Positions 1-6,898 are shown, counted from the first letter of the stretch. The stretch is 10,463 nucleotides of DNA from JAJFVC01 sp039698075 (GCA_039698075.1 JBDKTJ010000061.1:1-10463), one strand, 5' to 3'. Notes: a model not told the origin generated them from the sequence alone. A program made the numbers and translations.

Positions 1-1049
1 CCATCGACCCGACGCGATCCGAGCCGTACATGCTCGGGCTGCGGGCCGCCCGAACGCTCGACGATCTGGAAGGGCTGAAATGGGCAAGCCTCGGCATCGC
101 CGGTCAGGCGTGGCCCAAAGAACAAAATGACGTTTGGCAAGCCGGCATCGGCGTCGCCCGCGAAGTCGTCGAACGGCTTCGCAAAGCGGGCCGCACCGAG
201 GAGGCCGACAAGTTCCAAACGGCCTTGAAGCAAGCCATCGCCCGCGATTGCGTAGCCATCGTCACCTGGACCGGCGACGCCGACGTCGACGTGTTGGTCG
301 AGGAGCCCAGCGGAGCGGTCTGCTCGTTGCGCAATCCGCGCACCACGGCCGGCGGCCTCATGTTGGGCGACGCCCTTTCGCAAACCGATCACGACAACTA
401 CGGCGCGCACAGCGAAGTCTACGCCTGCCCGAAGGGCTTTAGCGGCACGTACCGCCTGTTGGTGCGACGCGTCTGGGGCACGCTCACGTCCGACAAAGTG
501 AACGTCGAAGTGATCACCCACTTCCGCGGCGAGAAAACGGCCAGCATCCGCAAGAACATCTCCTTGAACAAGAGCGAAGCCATGGTGATCTTCGAGTTGG
601 CCGACGGCCGGCGAACCGAGTCGCTCCGCGAGCAGCAAGTCGCCAACGCCGCCAGCAACCAACTCGCCGTGAATCAGCAAGCTCTGACGCTGACCCAAAA
701 AATCAATTCCGCCGTAAGTCCGTTGGCCATGCAAGACGCGTCGGAATCGCAAGAGAACGCCGCCTATACGGCCGCCGCCATTCGATCAGGCAAGTATCCC
801 TATCTCAGCGGCGGCGCCGTTGGCTATCAACCGGTAATCACGTTTATTCCTGCAGGAACCAACGTGGCCTATCAAGCAGTTGTCTCGGCCGATCGCCGGT
901 ATGTCCGATGCACGATCTCTCCGAACGGCAATGCGTCGGGAATGTTCCAAGAAATCGGGGATGTCACCACCTACAATTTCGTCACTGGTTCAAGCAGCAC
1001 CAGCAGCGGAGGCGGCTCGTCGGGCTACAGCGGCGGCGGCAGTTTCTGA
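1..1049 (+). CDS. Secreted-type protein with YfaP/DUF2135-like domain, 5' truncated
   Basis: The reading frame is open from base 3 to the TGA at 1047-1049, with no start in view that looks genuine, so the gene begins upstream. Counting from the in-frame ATG at base 30, residues 1-70 look helical and TPR-like (Arg/Glu/Ala-rich). Residues 74-165 form a beta-rich module with WTGDADVDVLVEEPSG near 80-95, a Gly-rich turn and a YRLLVRR strand near 141-147. That pattern (Trp, then alternating Asp, then EPSG) resembles the YfaP/DUF2135 beta-sandwich of secreted proteins. The rest is Gln/Asn/Ala-rich and ends in a flexible Ser/Gly tail (SSGYSGGGSF). I recall similar modules in large planctomycetal proteins. 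The molecular role is unknown. A cell-surface or periplasmic place is inferred because the signal peptide would lie outside the window. The next gene starts 60 bases downstream in the same direction. Confidence 0.75.
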   Translation, partial: IDPTRSEPYMLGLRAARTLDDLEGLKWASLGIAGQAWPKEQNDVWQAGIGVAREVVERLRKAGRTEEADKFQTALKQAIARDCVAIVTWTGDADVDVLVEEPSGAVCSLRNPRTTAGGLMLGDALSQTDHDNYGAHSEVYACPKGFSGTYRLLVRRVWGTLTSDKVNVEVITHFRGEKTASIRKNISLNKSEAMVIFELADGRRTESLREQQVANAASNQLAVNQQALTLTQKINSAVSPLAMQDASESQENAAYTAAAIRSGKYPYLSGGAVGYQPVITFIPAGTNVAYQAVVSADRRYVRCTISPNGNASGMFQEIGDVTTYNFVTGSSSTSSGGGSSGYSGGGSF

Positions 1050-1097
1050 CCCCAACGCCACTGTTCCAACGTCTGATCGATCGGCAATCCCCGGCTT

Positions 1098-1102
1098 GGG
1101 AG
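1098..1102 (+). promoter_or_regulatory. Shine-Dalgarno GGGAG fixing a GTG start
   Basis: GGGAG lies seven bases before the GTG at 1110. No ATG follows in frame until about residue 102, well inside the conserved region, so this site decides the GTG start of the TMTC-like gene. Confidence 0.6.
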
Positions 1103-1109
1103 TTCCGTC

Positions 1110-3017
1110 GTGTCGAAGCCGCGCGAACGCTGCAATCCTGTGGAACACTCGAAAAGTTTGGCGGATTCCAGTCGAACGGAAGAATCGAACGCCCCAAGAC
1201 GACTCGCAGCAGCGGCTGCTTGCGGCCTCCTGTTGCTCGCCGTCGTTCTGACGTTCGGCCGCACAATCGCCGGTGACTTCGTCATCCTCGACGACGACGT
1301 CTGCGTGTCCGAGAATCCTTGGGTCGCCCAAGGCCCGACCGTCTCGTCGCTGGGCTGGGCCTTCACCAACCGTCTGGTCGGCAATTGGGATCCACTCACC
1401 TGGATTTCCCACATGATCGATTGGCGGCTTTTCGGCTCCTGGGCCGGCGGCCACCATCTGGTCAACGTGCTGTTGCACGCGGCCACCACCGTGTTGCTGT
1501 TTTTCGTGCTGCGATTGATGACCGACCAACTTTGGCCCGCCGCGCTGGCCGCCGCTCTTTGGGCCGTCCATCCCCTGCGCGTCGAGTCGGTCGCCTGGAT
1601 CACCGAACGCAAGGACGTGCTCAGCGGCCTATTCTTCGCCCTGACGCTCTGGGCCTATGCCCGCTACGTCCGACAACGGTCGATCGCCCGCTATGGGTTG
1701 CTGTTGGCCCTGCTCACAGCCGGCTTGATGTCCAAGCCCATGTTGGCCACCGTGCCCGGCGTGCTTCTGTTGCTCGACTACTGGCCGCTGAGCAGGGTGA
1801 AGGGAGGAGGGGGGAGTGAGAAGCAGGATGGAAAATTTCCTGCGGGGCTCTTCCTGGTGTTGCTCGAAAAACTTCCGCTCCTGCTGCCGGTGATCGCTTG
1901 CACCGTCGTGACGATCTGGGCTCAACATTCCGTCGAATACGAATATGGATCGTGGTCGTGGCGGATCGGCAACGCCGCGATTTCCTACGTCGTCTACTTG
2001 CGGCAATTCTTCTGGCCGGTCGACTTGGCGTCGTTGTACATGCGTCGCCCACCGATCTTGCCGCTTTGGCAAGTCTGGGGATCCGTCGCCCTGCTGGCCG
2101 CGATCTCCGGTTTCGTCTGGTCGTTGCGCCGCCGATGTCCTTATTTGTTGGTCGGTTGGTTCTGGTACTTGGGCATGTTGCTGCCGGTCGTCGGATTGGT
2201 GCCGTTCGGCAATCAAGCCCCGGCCGACCGGTTCACCTACCTGCCGCAAATCGGACTGGCGGTCGCCGCGGCCTGGACCGTGGCCGATCTGTGTCGCCGG
2301 GGATTCGTTCTCCGACGAACTCTCGTCGCCGGATCGGTTCTGTCGCTTCTCGTCCTCATGGGCGCGTCCTATCGGCAGACGTCGTTCTGGCGCGATGGCG
2401 AAACCCATGCGCGACGCAGCTTGGCATGCACCTCGCAAAACTATCGGGCGCACACGATGCTGGGCAACGCTTTGGCTCGGCAAGGCCGTACGAACGAAGC
2501 CGTAGCCGAGTTCCAAAGGGCCTTGGCCATCCAGCCCGACTTCGCCGACGCCTCCTACAATCTGGGCGTCGCGGCCGCCGCGCAGGGTCGGCCCGATCGC
2601 GCGATCTTCTACTATCGCAAGGCGATCGCCGCCAGCCCGGACCACGCCAACGCCCACAACAATCTCGGCGCCGCGCTGATGCAGTTCGGCCGGATCGACG
2701 AAGCCATGAAACACTGCCAAGCGGCCCTCCAAGCCAACCCGGAATTGTCCGAGGCCTATTTCAATCTCGGCAACGCGATGTTTATCTATCGCCGGCTCGA
2801 CAAGGCCGAGGCAAGCTACCGAAAAGCCCTCGTCATTCGGCCCAACTACGCCGAAGCCTGGTACAATCTCGGCCTCGTCTGCGAGCAACAAGGCCGGCTC
2901 GATCTGGCCGCCGCGAGTTTCCGCGACGCGATCCGCCTGCGGCCCAACTTCCGCGAAGCCCTCGCAAGTCTCAACGAGCTCGAACGAAAGCGGGGCGTGG
3001 ACCACCGTACTCCGTGA
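1110..3017 (+). CDS. TMTC-like GT-C membrane glycosyltransferase with C-terminal TPRs
   Basis: This 635-residue polytopic membrane protein has about a dozen hydrophobic stretches between residues 33 and 420, followed by five consecutive 34-residue TPRs at about 444-614. The first exposed loop carries ILDDDVCVSENPWV (59-72), and D61-D63 match the acidic first-loop motif of GT-C transferases. Other conserved family blocks are NWDPLTWISHMIDWRLFG (92-109), GHHLVNVLLH (114-123), WAVHPLRVESVAWITERKDV (151-170), LLLDYWPLSR (220-229) and ADRFTYLPQIGL (372-383). Eukaryotic TMTC1-4, of the same architecture, are O-mannosyltransferases that use polyprenyl-linked sugar. A protein O-glycosylation role here is inference; donor and acceptor cannot be read. 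Translation starts at GTG with a good Shine-Dalgarno. The loop at about 229-245 holds a purine-coded low-complexity insert. It converges on tsaD with 14 bases between stops. Confidence 0.8.
   Translation: MSKPRERCNPVEHSKSLADSSRTEESNAPRRLAAAAACGLLLLAVVLTFGRTIAGDFVILDDDVCVSENPWVAQGPTVSSLGWAFTNRLVGNWDPLTWISHMIDWRLFGSWAGGHHLVNVLLHAATTVLLFFVLRLMTDQLWPAALAAALWAVHPLRVESVAWITERKDVLSGLFFALTLWAYARYVRQRSIARYGLLLALLTAGLMSKPMLATVPGVLLLLDYWPLSRVKGGGGSEKQDGKFPAGLFLVLLEKLPLLLPVIACTVVTIWAQHSVEYEYGSWSWRIGNAAISYVVYLRQFFWPVDLASLYMRRPPILPLWQVWGSVALLAAISGFVWSLRRRCPYLLVGWFWYLGMLLPVVGLVPFGNQAPADRFTYLPQIGLAVAAAWTVADLCRRGFVLRRTLVAGSVLSLLVLMGASYRQTSFWRDGETHARRSLACTSQNYRAHTMLGNALARQGRTNEAVAEFQRALAIQPDFADASYNLGVAAAAQGRPDRAIFYYRKAIAASPDHANAHNNLGAALMQFGRIDEAMKHCQAALQANPELSEAYFNLGNAMFIYRRLDKAEASYRKALVIRPNYAEAWYNLGLVCEQQGRLDLAAASFRDAIRLRPNFREALASLNELERKRGVDHRTP
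1795..1835 (+). repeat. Purine-rich low-complexity insert within the TMTC-like gene
   Basis: The coding strand is almost all G and A here, with runs GGG (1795-1797), GGG (1802-1804) and GGGGGG (1809-1814). It encodes VKGGGGSEKQDG (230-241) directly after the conserved DYWPLSR block, in a loop between membrane segments. It is in frame and disrupts no conserved block. Confidence 0.55.
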
Positions 3018-3019
3018 AC

Positions 3020-3054
3020 GCGGGCTTCCGATCAGTGCGGCTTTCGGAGCACGC
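3020..3054. terminator. Imperfect hairpin across the convergent TMTC-like/tsaD gap
   Basis: GCG (3020-3022), GC (3024-3025) and TCCGA (3027-3031) pair with TCGGA (3044-3048), GC (3049-3050) and CGC (3052-3054). There is one G/A mismatch, one bulged T and a 12-base loop. It straddles the 14-base gap between two opposing stop codons, where a two-way terminator would be expected. No T-run follows on either strand, so an intrinsic-terminator role is only tentative. Confidence 0.3.
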
Positions 3055-4072
3055 CGGGATAGACGTCCAAGTCGAGGTCCTCGGTCAATCCGGCCTTCCA
3101 CCGTTCGACGGCGATCGCGCCCATCACGGCGTTGTCGGTGCATAGCCGCGTCGGCGCGATTTGCAACTCGACGCCGTTCCGCCCAGACTCTTCGTGCAGC
3201 CGTTCGCGCAGTCGGGCGTTGGCCGCCACGCCGCCCCCGACGCACAAGTTTTTCATCCCGGTTTGCCGCAACGCCGCCATCGCCTTGCCCACCAGACAGT
3301 CGACCACGGCCTCTTGAAAGCTGGCCGCCAGATCGCAGTGGAGAGAGGAGAGAGAAATCTGAATTCGAGCCTCTCCCCTCTCCCCTCTCCCCTCTCCCCT
3401 CTTCTCGATCGCGTATCGCACGGCGGTTTTCAGGCCGCTGAAACTGAAATCGAGCCGATCCTCGCGTAGAAAAGCCCTGGGAAAGGCGAAGGCTTTTGGA
3501 TTGCCTTGCTCGGCGGCCCGGCTGATCGACGGTCCGCCCGGATAGGGCAGCCCCAGCATCGCCGCCACCTTGTCGAAAGCCTCGCCGGCCGCATCGTCGA
3601 TCGTCCCGCCGAGGAACTCGAAATCGACCGGCCCCCGGCAACGATACAAACTGCTGTGCCCTCCGCTGACGATCAACCCGATGCAAGGAAACACGTCGCG
3701 CTGGGCCGCCACGCGGCAGGCGTAAATGTGGGCTTGCAGATGGTTGATCGCGATCAACGGAATTTGTCGGGCGACGCACAGGGCCTTGGCCGCCGCCAGC
3801 CCGACCAGCAGCGAGCCGGCCAATCCGGGCGTGTTGGCCACAGCCACGGCGCCGATCTCCGACATCGTCAGCCCCGCCTGGCGAAGCGTCTCATCGACGA
3901 CCGGCAAAATCCGCTCCAGATGGGCGCGTGAGGCGATCTCCGGCACGACGCCGCCGAAGCGACGATGCAACTGGTCTTGCGAGGCGACCACGGACGCCAG
4001 CACCTCCAACCGATCGTTGACAATCGCCGCAGCGGTTTCGTCGCAGGTGGTTTCCAGGGTGAGAATGTTCAC
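3032..4072 (-). CDS. tsaD: tRNA N6-threonylcarbamoyladenosine transferase TsaD
   Basis: TsaD transfers the threonylcarbamoyl group from threonylcarbamoyl-AMP to A37 of ANN-decoding tRNAs, in the cytoplasm with TsaB and TsaE. The 346-residue product has the family start (ILTLETTCDETAAAIV), metal-binding H111 and H115 in NHLQAHIYA, the SGGHSSLY loop (136-143), the GGTIDDAAGEAFDKVA block (155-170), FSFSGLKTAVRY (209-220), GGGVAAN (279-285) and CTDNAVM with metal ligand D313. The start is GTG, one base after the TAG of the upstream peptidase gene, so translation is probably coupled. The oddity is residues 224-246, where a variable loop is encoded by a G-rich heptamer array and reads KRGEGRGERGEARIQISLSS. 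From memory this loop is roughly ten residues longer than in E. coli or B. subtilis TsaD. All catalytic blocks are intact, so the enzyme should work. Confidence 0.96.
   Translation of the reverse strand: MNILTLETTCDETAAAIVNDRLEVLASVVASQDQLHRRFGGVVPEIASRAHLERILPVVDETLRQAGLTMSEIGAVAVANTPGLAGSLLVGLAAAKALCVARQIPLIAINHLQAHIYACRVAAQRDVFPCIGLIVSGGHSSLYRCRGPVDFEFLGGTIDDAAGEAFDKVAAMLGLPYPGGPSISRAAEQGNPKAFAFPRAFLREDRLDFSFSGLKTAVRYAIEKRGEGRGERGEARIQISLSSLHCDLAASFQEAVVDCLVGKAMAALRQTGMKNLCVGGGVAANARLRERLHEESGRNGVELQIAPTRLCTDNAVMGAIAVERWKAGLTEDLDLDVYPGVLRKPH
3340..3406. repeat. Palindrome-like purine/pyrimidine element inside tsaD
   Basis: On the plus strand a purine arm (about 3340-3354, GGAGAGAGGAGAGAG) is followed by a 15-base spacer and then by the pyrimidine CTCTCCC array. 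The arms are imperfectly complementary (GAGAGGAGAG against GAGGGGAGAG) and can fold back. The unit accounts for almost all of the unusual TsaD loop, so it looks like a small inserted element rather than drift. No target duplication could be identified with confidence. Confidence 0.5.
3371..3403 (-). repeat. Heptamer tandem repeat (GGGAGAG)x4, G-quadruplex motif
   Basis: Four perfect CTCTCCC units lie at 3371-3398 on the plus strand, followed by a partial unit (CTCTT). On the minus strand, which is the tsaD sense strand, this gives four GGGG runs (complements of 3375-3378, 3382-3385, 3389-3392 and 3396-3399), each separated by AGA. This is the canonical G-quadruplex pattern for DNA or mRNA. 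The unit length of 7 is not a multiple of 3, so gain or loss of one copy would shift the tsaD frame. Confidence 0.9.
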
Positions 4073-4073
4073 G

Positions 4074-5444
4074 CTACCGCGCCTTGGCCAACTCGGCCGT
4101 CAAATAACTCACCGCGGCCTGCAACTGACGATCTTCAAACGCCGCCTTCTTCTTGTCCTTGGCGTCCTTCTCGTCCGTCTTGTCCTTCGACGCCGCCGGC
4201 TGCTTCGTCGCCTCATCGCCATGATGGGCGGGCGGCAAAATATCGCGGTCGCGGCGCTCGCGGATCAATGCGGCCATCTCGCGGTCGCTCAACTTGATCT
4301 CAAACCCCTTGTCCGGCATCACGCCCCACTGCTCGCTCGGCTTCGCATCGGGAAAACGGTGGATATTTTTGCCGTTCGGACGCCGATAGCCGGCCGTGGT
4401 CAGCTTCAACGCGCTTCGGCCGTCCTCCATCTCGATCACGTTTTGCACGCTGCCCTTGCCCCAAGTCCGTTCGCCGACGATCACTGCCCGTTTGTGGTCC
4501 TGCAAACAAGCGGACACGATCTCGCTGGCGCTGGCGCTGAAGCGATTCACCAGCACGACGACCGGAAATCCCTCGAACGTGTCTTCCTTGTGCGCGTCCC
4601 AAGTGCGTTCGGGACTGTTCCGGCCTTGGGTGCTGACGATCCGACCCTCGGCGACGAACAAGTCGCTGACCGCGATGGCCGAATTGAGCAGCCCGCCGGG
4701 ATTGAACCGCAAATCCAAAATCAGCCCGCGAATTTTCTCGGCCTGCAACCGCGTCAACACCTTTTCCAATTCGCCGGCGGTGTCGCGGCTGAAAATCGTC
4801 AGCCGCACGTAGCCGATGCGATGTTTGGGATCGAGCATGTAATTCCACGTGCCGTCGGCGTTGTGATGATCGCCCAACACGGTGTCGACGTGAATCCGTT
4901 CGCGGCGAACCTTCACGGTCTGCTTGCCGTCCTGGCCCGTGTGCGAGACGGTGAGCGAAACGGTCGTGCCCTCGTCGCCCTTGAGTTTTTCGACGGCCTC
5001 GTCGAGCGTCAGTCCGTCGGCGCTCTTGCCGTTGATCTCCAAAATGCGGTCGCCGGCTTGCAAACCCGCCCGGTAGGCCGGCGTGCCGTACAGCGGACTC
5101 AGAATCCGCAACTGCCCGTCTTCCGAGGTGATCTGAATGCCGATGCCGCCGAACTCATTTTCCATCCCGCTGCGAAACCGTCCGAACTCTTCCGGCCCGA
5201 TGTAGTTCGAATAGGGATCCAGCTTGTTCAACACGCCTCGAATGGCCGACTCGACCAACTCGCGACGATTCACCTTTGTCACGTAATTCCGCTCGACCTG
5301 ATCGATCGTATCGACCAGCGTCTTGTATAGCTCATAGTCGTCGTCCGCCGGCTTTTTCTTCGCCGAGTCGGACGTGGCGCCGAGCAGCGGCAACGCCACG
5401 ACAAAAATCGCCAGACCAACCCACCATCGCAAGGCGCGCAACAT
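4074..5444 (-). CDS. C-terminal processing peptidase, S41 family (CtpA/Prc-like)
   Basis: This envelope serine protease cleaves near the C-termini of exported proteins. The 456-residue product starts with a signal peptide or membrane anchor (RWWVGLAIFVVALPLLGA, 6-23), followed by an N-terminal helical region, a PDZ domain (about 88-180, GIGIQI...AGLQAGDRILEINGK) and the S41 core. The core has LILDLRFNPGGLL (241-253), catalytic S305 in RFSASASEIV, K330 in TWGKGSVQ 25 residues later, and Q334, which is the Ser-Lys-Gln arrangement of Ctp enzymes. A Lys/Asp/Glu-rich linker (about 400-435) precedes a final helix. The frame stays open upstream to a TTG at 5516, but that codon lies in the -35 box of the promoter. 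The ATG at 5444, with AGGGAG (5455-5460) ten bases upstream, is the better start. tsaD follows after one base. Confidence 0.93.
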   Translation of the reverse strand: MLRALRWWVGLAIFVVALPLLGATSDSAKKKPADDDYELYKTLVDTIDQVERNYVTKVNRRELVESAIRGVLNKLDPYSNYIGPEEFGRFRSGMENEFGGIGIQITSEDGQLRILSPLYGTPAYRAGLQAGDRILEINGKSADGLTLDEAVEKLKGDEGTTVSLTVSHTGQDGKQTVKVRRERIHVDTVLGDHHNADGTWNYMLDPKHRIGYVRLTIFSRDTAGELEKVLTRLQAEKIRGLILDLRFNPGGLLNSAIAVSDLFVAEGRIVSTQGRNSPERTWDAHKEDTFEGFPVVVLVNRFSASASEIVSACLQDHKRAVIVGERTWGKGSVQNVIEMEDGRSALKLTTAGYRRPNGKNIHRFPDAKPSEQWGVMPDKGFEIKLSDREMAALIRERRDRDILPPAHHGDEATKQPAASKDKTDEKDAKDKKKAAFEDRQLQAAVSYLTAELAKAR

Positions 5445-5487
5445 GAATCTCTCACTCCCTTCTGGGAAGACAACCGATCCTCCCTGA

Positions 5488-5516
5488 AGTATAGGAGAAT
5501 CTGGCAGACTGGGCAA
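5488..5516 (-). promoter_or_regulatory. Sigma70-type promoter of the S41 peptidase-tsaD pair
   Basis: Read on the minus strand, TTGCCC (5516-5511) is followed after exactly 17 bases by TATACT (5493-5488). This matches the TTGACA/TATAAT consensus at 4 of 6 and 5 of 6 positions. The predicted RNA starts near 5481, giving a leader of roughly 37 bases with AGGGAG before the ATG at 5444. It lies in the 78-base gap after the methyltransferase gene. Confidence 0.65.
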
Positions 5517-5522
5517 GATGAG

Positions 5523-6173
5523 TTATTGCTCCGAGACCTGCACGTGATGCACCCACGCGGGCGGAACATTTCGCAAAACCGCTTCCCGACAGATTTCATG
5601 CGGCCCCAACACCGCGTGCAACGCCTGCCCGATGCCGCGCAAACGCCTCCGCTCGGTCGGACCGCTCACCAGCGACCTGGCCCGACGCACGGCGATGTAT
5701 TCAAAAAATGACAGCACGCCGCCGGGCGCCAGCAAACCGGTCAACACGGCCAGAATGCGCTCCACCTCGGACGCCGCGAAATTGTTCAACGGCAATCCCG
5801 ACACGATCCGGTCATAACGCCGATCGTTGGGCAAATCCTCGACCGGGCAATGCAACACCCGCGAGCGATCGGCCGCCGGCTGAAACTCGGGATCCTGTTG
5901 GAATCGCTCCCGCAATCGACGGACGAACGTCTCGTTCAGCTCGACCAGATCGAGCCGGTCGCCGGACCCCATGTCGGAGAGGATCCGCCCGGTCACTGCG
6001 CCGGTGCCAGGCCCGACTTCGAGAATCGTGCACGGCCCGGTCGAAGGCTCGCGCACGTAACGGCACAACGCCGCCGCCAACCGTCGACCGCTGGGCAACA
6101 CCGCGCCCGTGGTGTGAAAAGTGCGGAAAAATTCCCGGAAAAACAGGGCTCGGTCCGTCAATCGTCGTTTCAT
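5523..6173 (-). CDS. PmtA-like class I SAM-dependent methyltransferase (phospholipid N-methyltransferase type)
   Basis: This 216-residue enzyme opens with FFREFFRTFHTTGAVLPSGR (11-30), resembling the amphipathic N-terminus of bacterial PmtA. The SAM-binding motif I is ILEVGPGTGAVTGRIL (50-65), the acidic strand-2 end is LVELN (76-80), and a motif IV-like block is IVSGLPLNNF (123-132). KsgA and Erm rRNA dimethylases have N-L/I-P-Y/F at this last place, whereas SGLPL is typical of PmtA, which methylates phosphatidylethanolamine on the way to phosphatidylcholine. The class is clear; the substrate is inference, with a KsgA-related or other small-molecule methyltransferase as the alternative. The ATG lies 12 bases after the stop of the secreted-protein gene upstream, with only a weak GGA as ribosome site, so co-transcription is likely. 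No transmembrane helix is evident. Confidence 0.75.
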   Translation of the reverse strand: MKRRLTDRALFFREFFRTFHTTGAVLPSGRRLAAALCRYVREPSTGPCTILEVGPGTGAVTGRILSDMGSGDRLDLVELNETFVRRLRERFQQDPEFQPAADRSRVLHCPVEDLPNDRRYDRIVSGLPLNNFAASEVERILAVLTGLLAPGGVLSFFEYIAVRRARSLVSGPTERRRLRGIGQALHAVLGPHEICREAVLRNVPPAWVHHVQVSEQ

Positions 6174-6185
6174 CGTGTCCGGATT

Positions 6186-6677
6186 CTACCGCGCGGCGTG
6201 GTCCGACGCCATGCGTTCCGACACGAGAACTTGCGAGCCCTGGGCCGGCACGGACGAACTTCGCGACACCACCTTGGGCGTCGCCGCCCGAGCCGCGACC
6301 GACGATCGCGGTCTGTGCATGCTGCGTGCGGCGATCTTCTGTTTTTCGACGGGCGACAGCGGCGGCGCGATCTTGTCCAGCTTCTGCTTGAAGCTCGCGT
6401 ATTCCTCGTGCGTCAGGACCGATTGGGCATGAGTCAGAATCGCCGTCCGCTCCGACGGACTAATCTGACCGTCGGCCAACGCGTAACAGACCTGGTCCCG
6501 CACCCCTTGACGCGACGCCAACACCGCTCGGCTGCCCGACCGGAACCCCGGAAAGATCGACGAGTCGTTGGTCGACGCCGGCGTCTGCGGCTTCGCGTCC
6601 ACCGCCGCAGCGGTCTCGATGCCAAGGGTCACAAGGGTCAACACGGCTGCAACACGCACGGTCCATCGGCTTCGCAT
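6186..6677 (-). CDS. Small secreted protein of unknown function
   Basis: I do not recognise this 163-residue protein. It begins with a basic N-terminus and hydrophobic core (VRVAAVLTLVTLGIETAAAVDA, starting at residue 7), a signal peptide with probable cleavage after an Ala near 25-28. The mature part has a helical module (about 56-104) with YALADGQISPSER (65-77), then a Pro-rich turn and a basic, Ser/Ala-rich tail with no clear fold. ADGQISPSE resembles the second half of an EF-hand loop or the turn of TerB-like helical domains, but the residues at EF-hand positions 1 and 3 (Y65, L67) are not calcium ligands. There is one cysteine in the mature part (C64). The start is supported by AAAGGAA (6691-6685) seven bases before the ATG. 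It is first in a run leading into the methyltransferase gene. Confidence 0.75.
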   Translation of the reverse strand: MRSRWTVRVAAVLTLVTLGIETAAAVDAKPQTPASTNDSSIFPGFRSGSRAVLASRQGVRDQVCYALADGQISPSERTAILTHAQSVLTHEEYASFKQKLDKIAPPLSPVEKQKIAARSMHRPRSSVAARAATPKVVSRSSSVPAQGSQVLVSERMASDHAAR

Positions 6678-6784
6678 AGAGTGGTTCCTTTGGAAAATCC
6701 CTTTATGTCATCGGAATCGGATTTCCAGGAACTTAACGTACAAGACTCCCAACCGGCATAGTTTCACGAATGCGAGGGCGAAAA

Positions 6785-6840
6785 AACGCTACAACCGCTA
6801 ATGTTTACCTATTTATTGTATTTTAACACGTAAGAAAGCA
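6785..6840 (-). promoter_or_regulatory. AT-rich leader, probable promoter region of the secreted-protein gene
   Basis: This is the most AT-rich stretch of the window. On the minus strand it contains TAAAAT (6825-6820) and TACAAT (6820-6815), each 5 of 6 to the -10 consensus. No convincing -35 box lies at 16-18 bases, and the leader would exceed 130 bases, so only the region is offered. The whole gap 6678-6940 shows no gene. Confidence 0.3.
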
Positions 6841-6898
6841 TTCCAAGGCCCTGCGAAATCGCAAGCGATGGGGACGCTTTGAGAAGGAAAACGGCTTT

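Noticed and set aside
1898..3145. 415-residue plus-strand frame overlapping the TMTC-like gene
   Set aside because: It is an alternative frame of a clearly coding gene with five in-register TPRs; the product is Arg-rich and low in complexity.
3371..3403. CRISPR-like array
   Set aside because: The 7-base units are contiguous without spacers and there are no cas genes.
1629..3779. 716-residue minus-strand open frame
   Set aside because: It lies antisense to the TMTC-like gene and continues in a wrong frame across tsaD. Its product is Arg/Gly/Gln-rich without domains, typical of shadow frames in GC-rich DNA.
3726..5330. 534-residue plus-strand open frame
   Set aside because: It is antisense to tsaD and the S41 peptidase, both of which have intact catalytic motifs. 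Composition is His/Arg/Ala-rich with no family features.
5455..5475. TCCC/GGGA mini-hairpin in the peptidase leader as a translational switch
   Set aside because: Only four pairs; this could easily arise by chance and no ligand-binding structure is evident.
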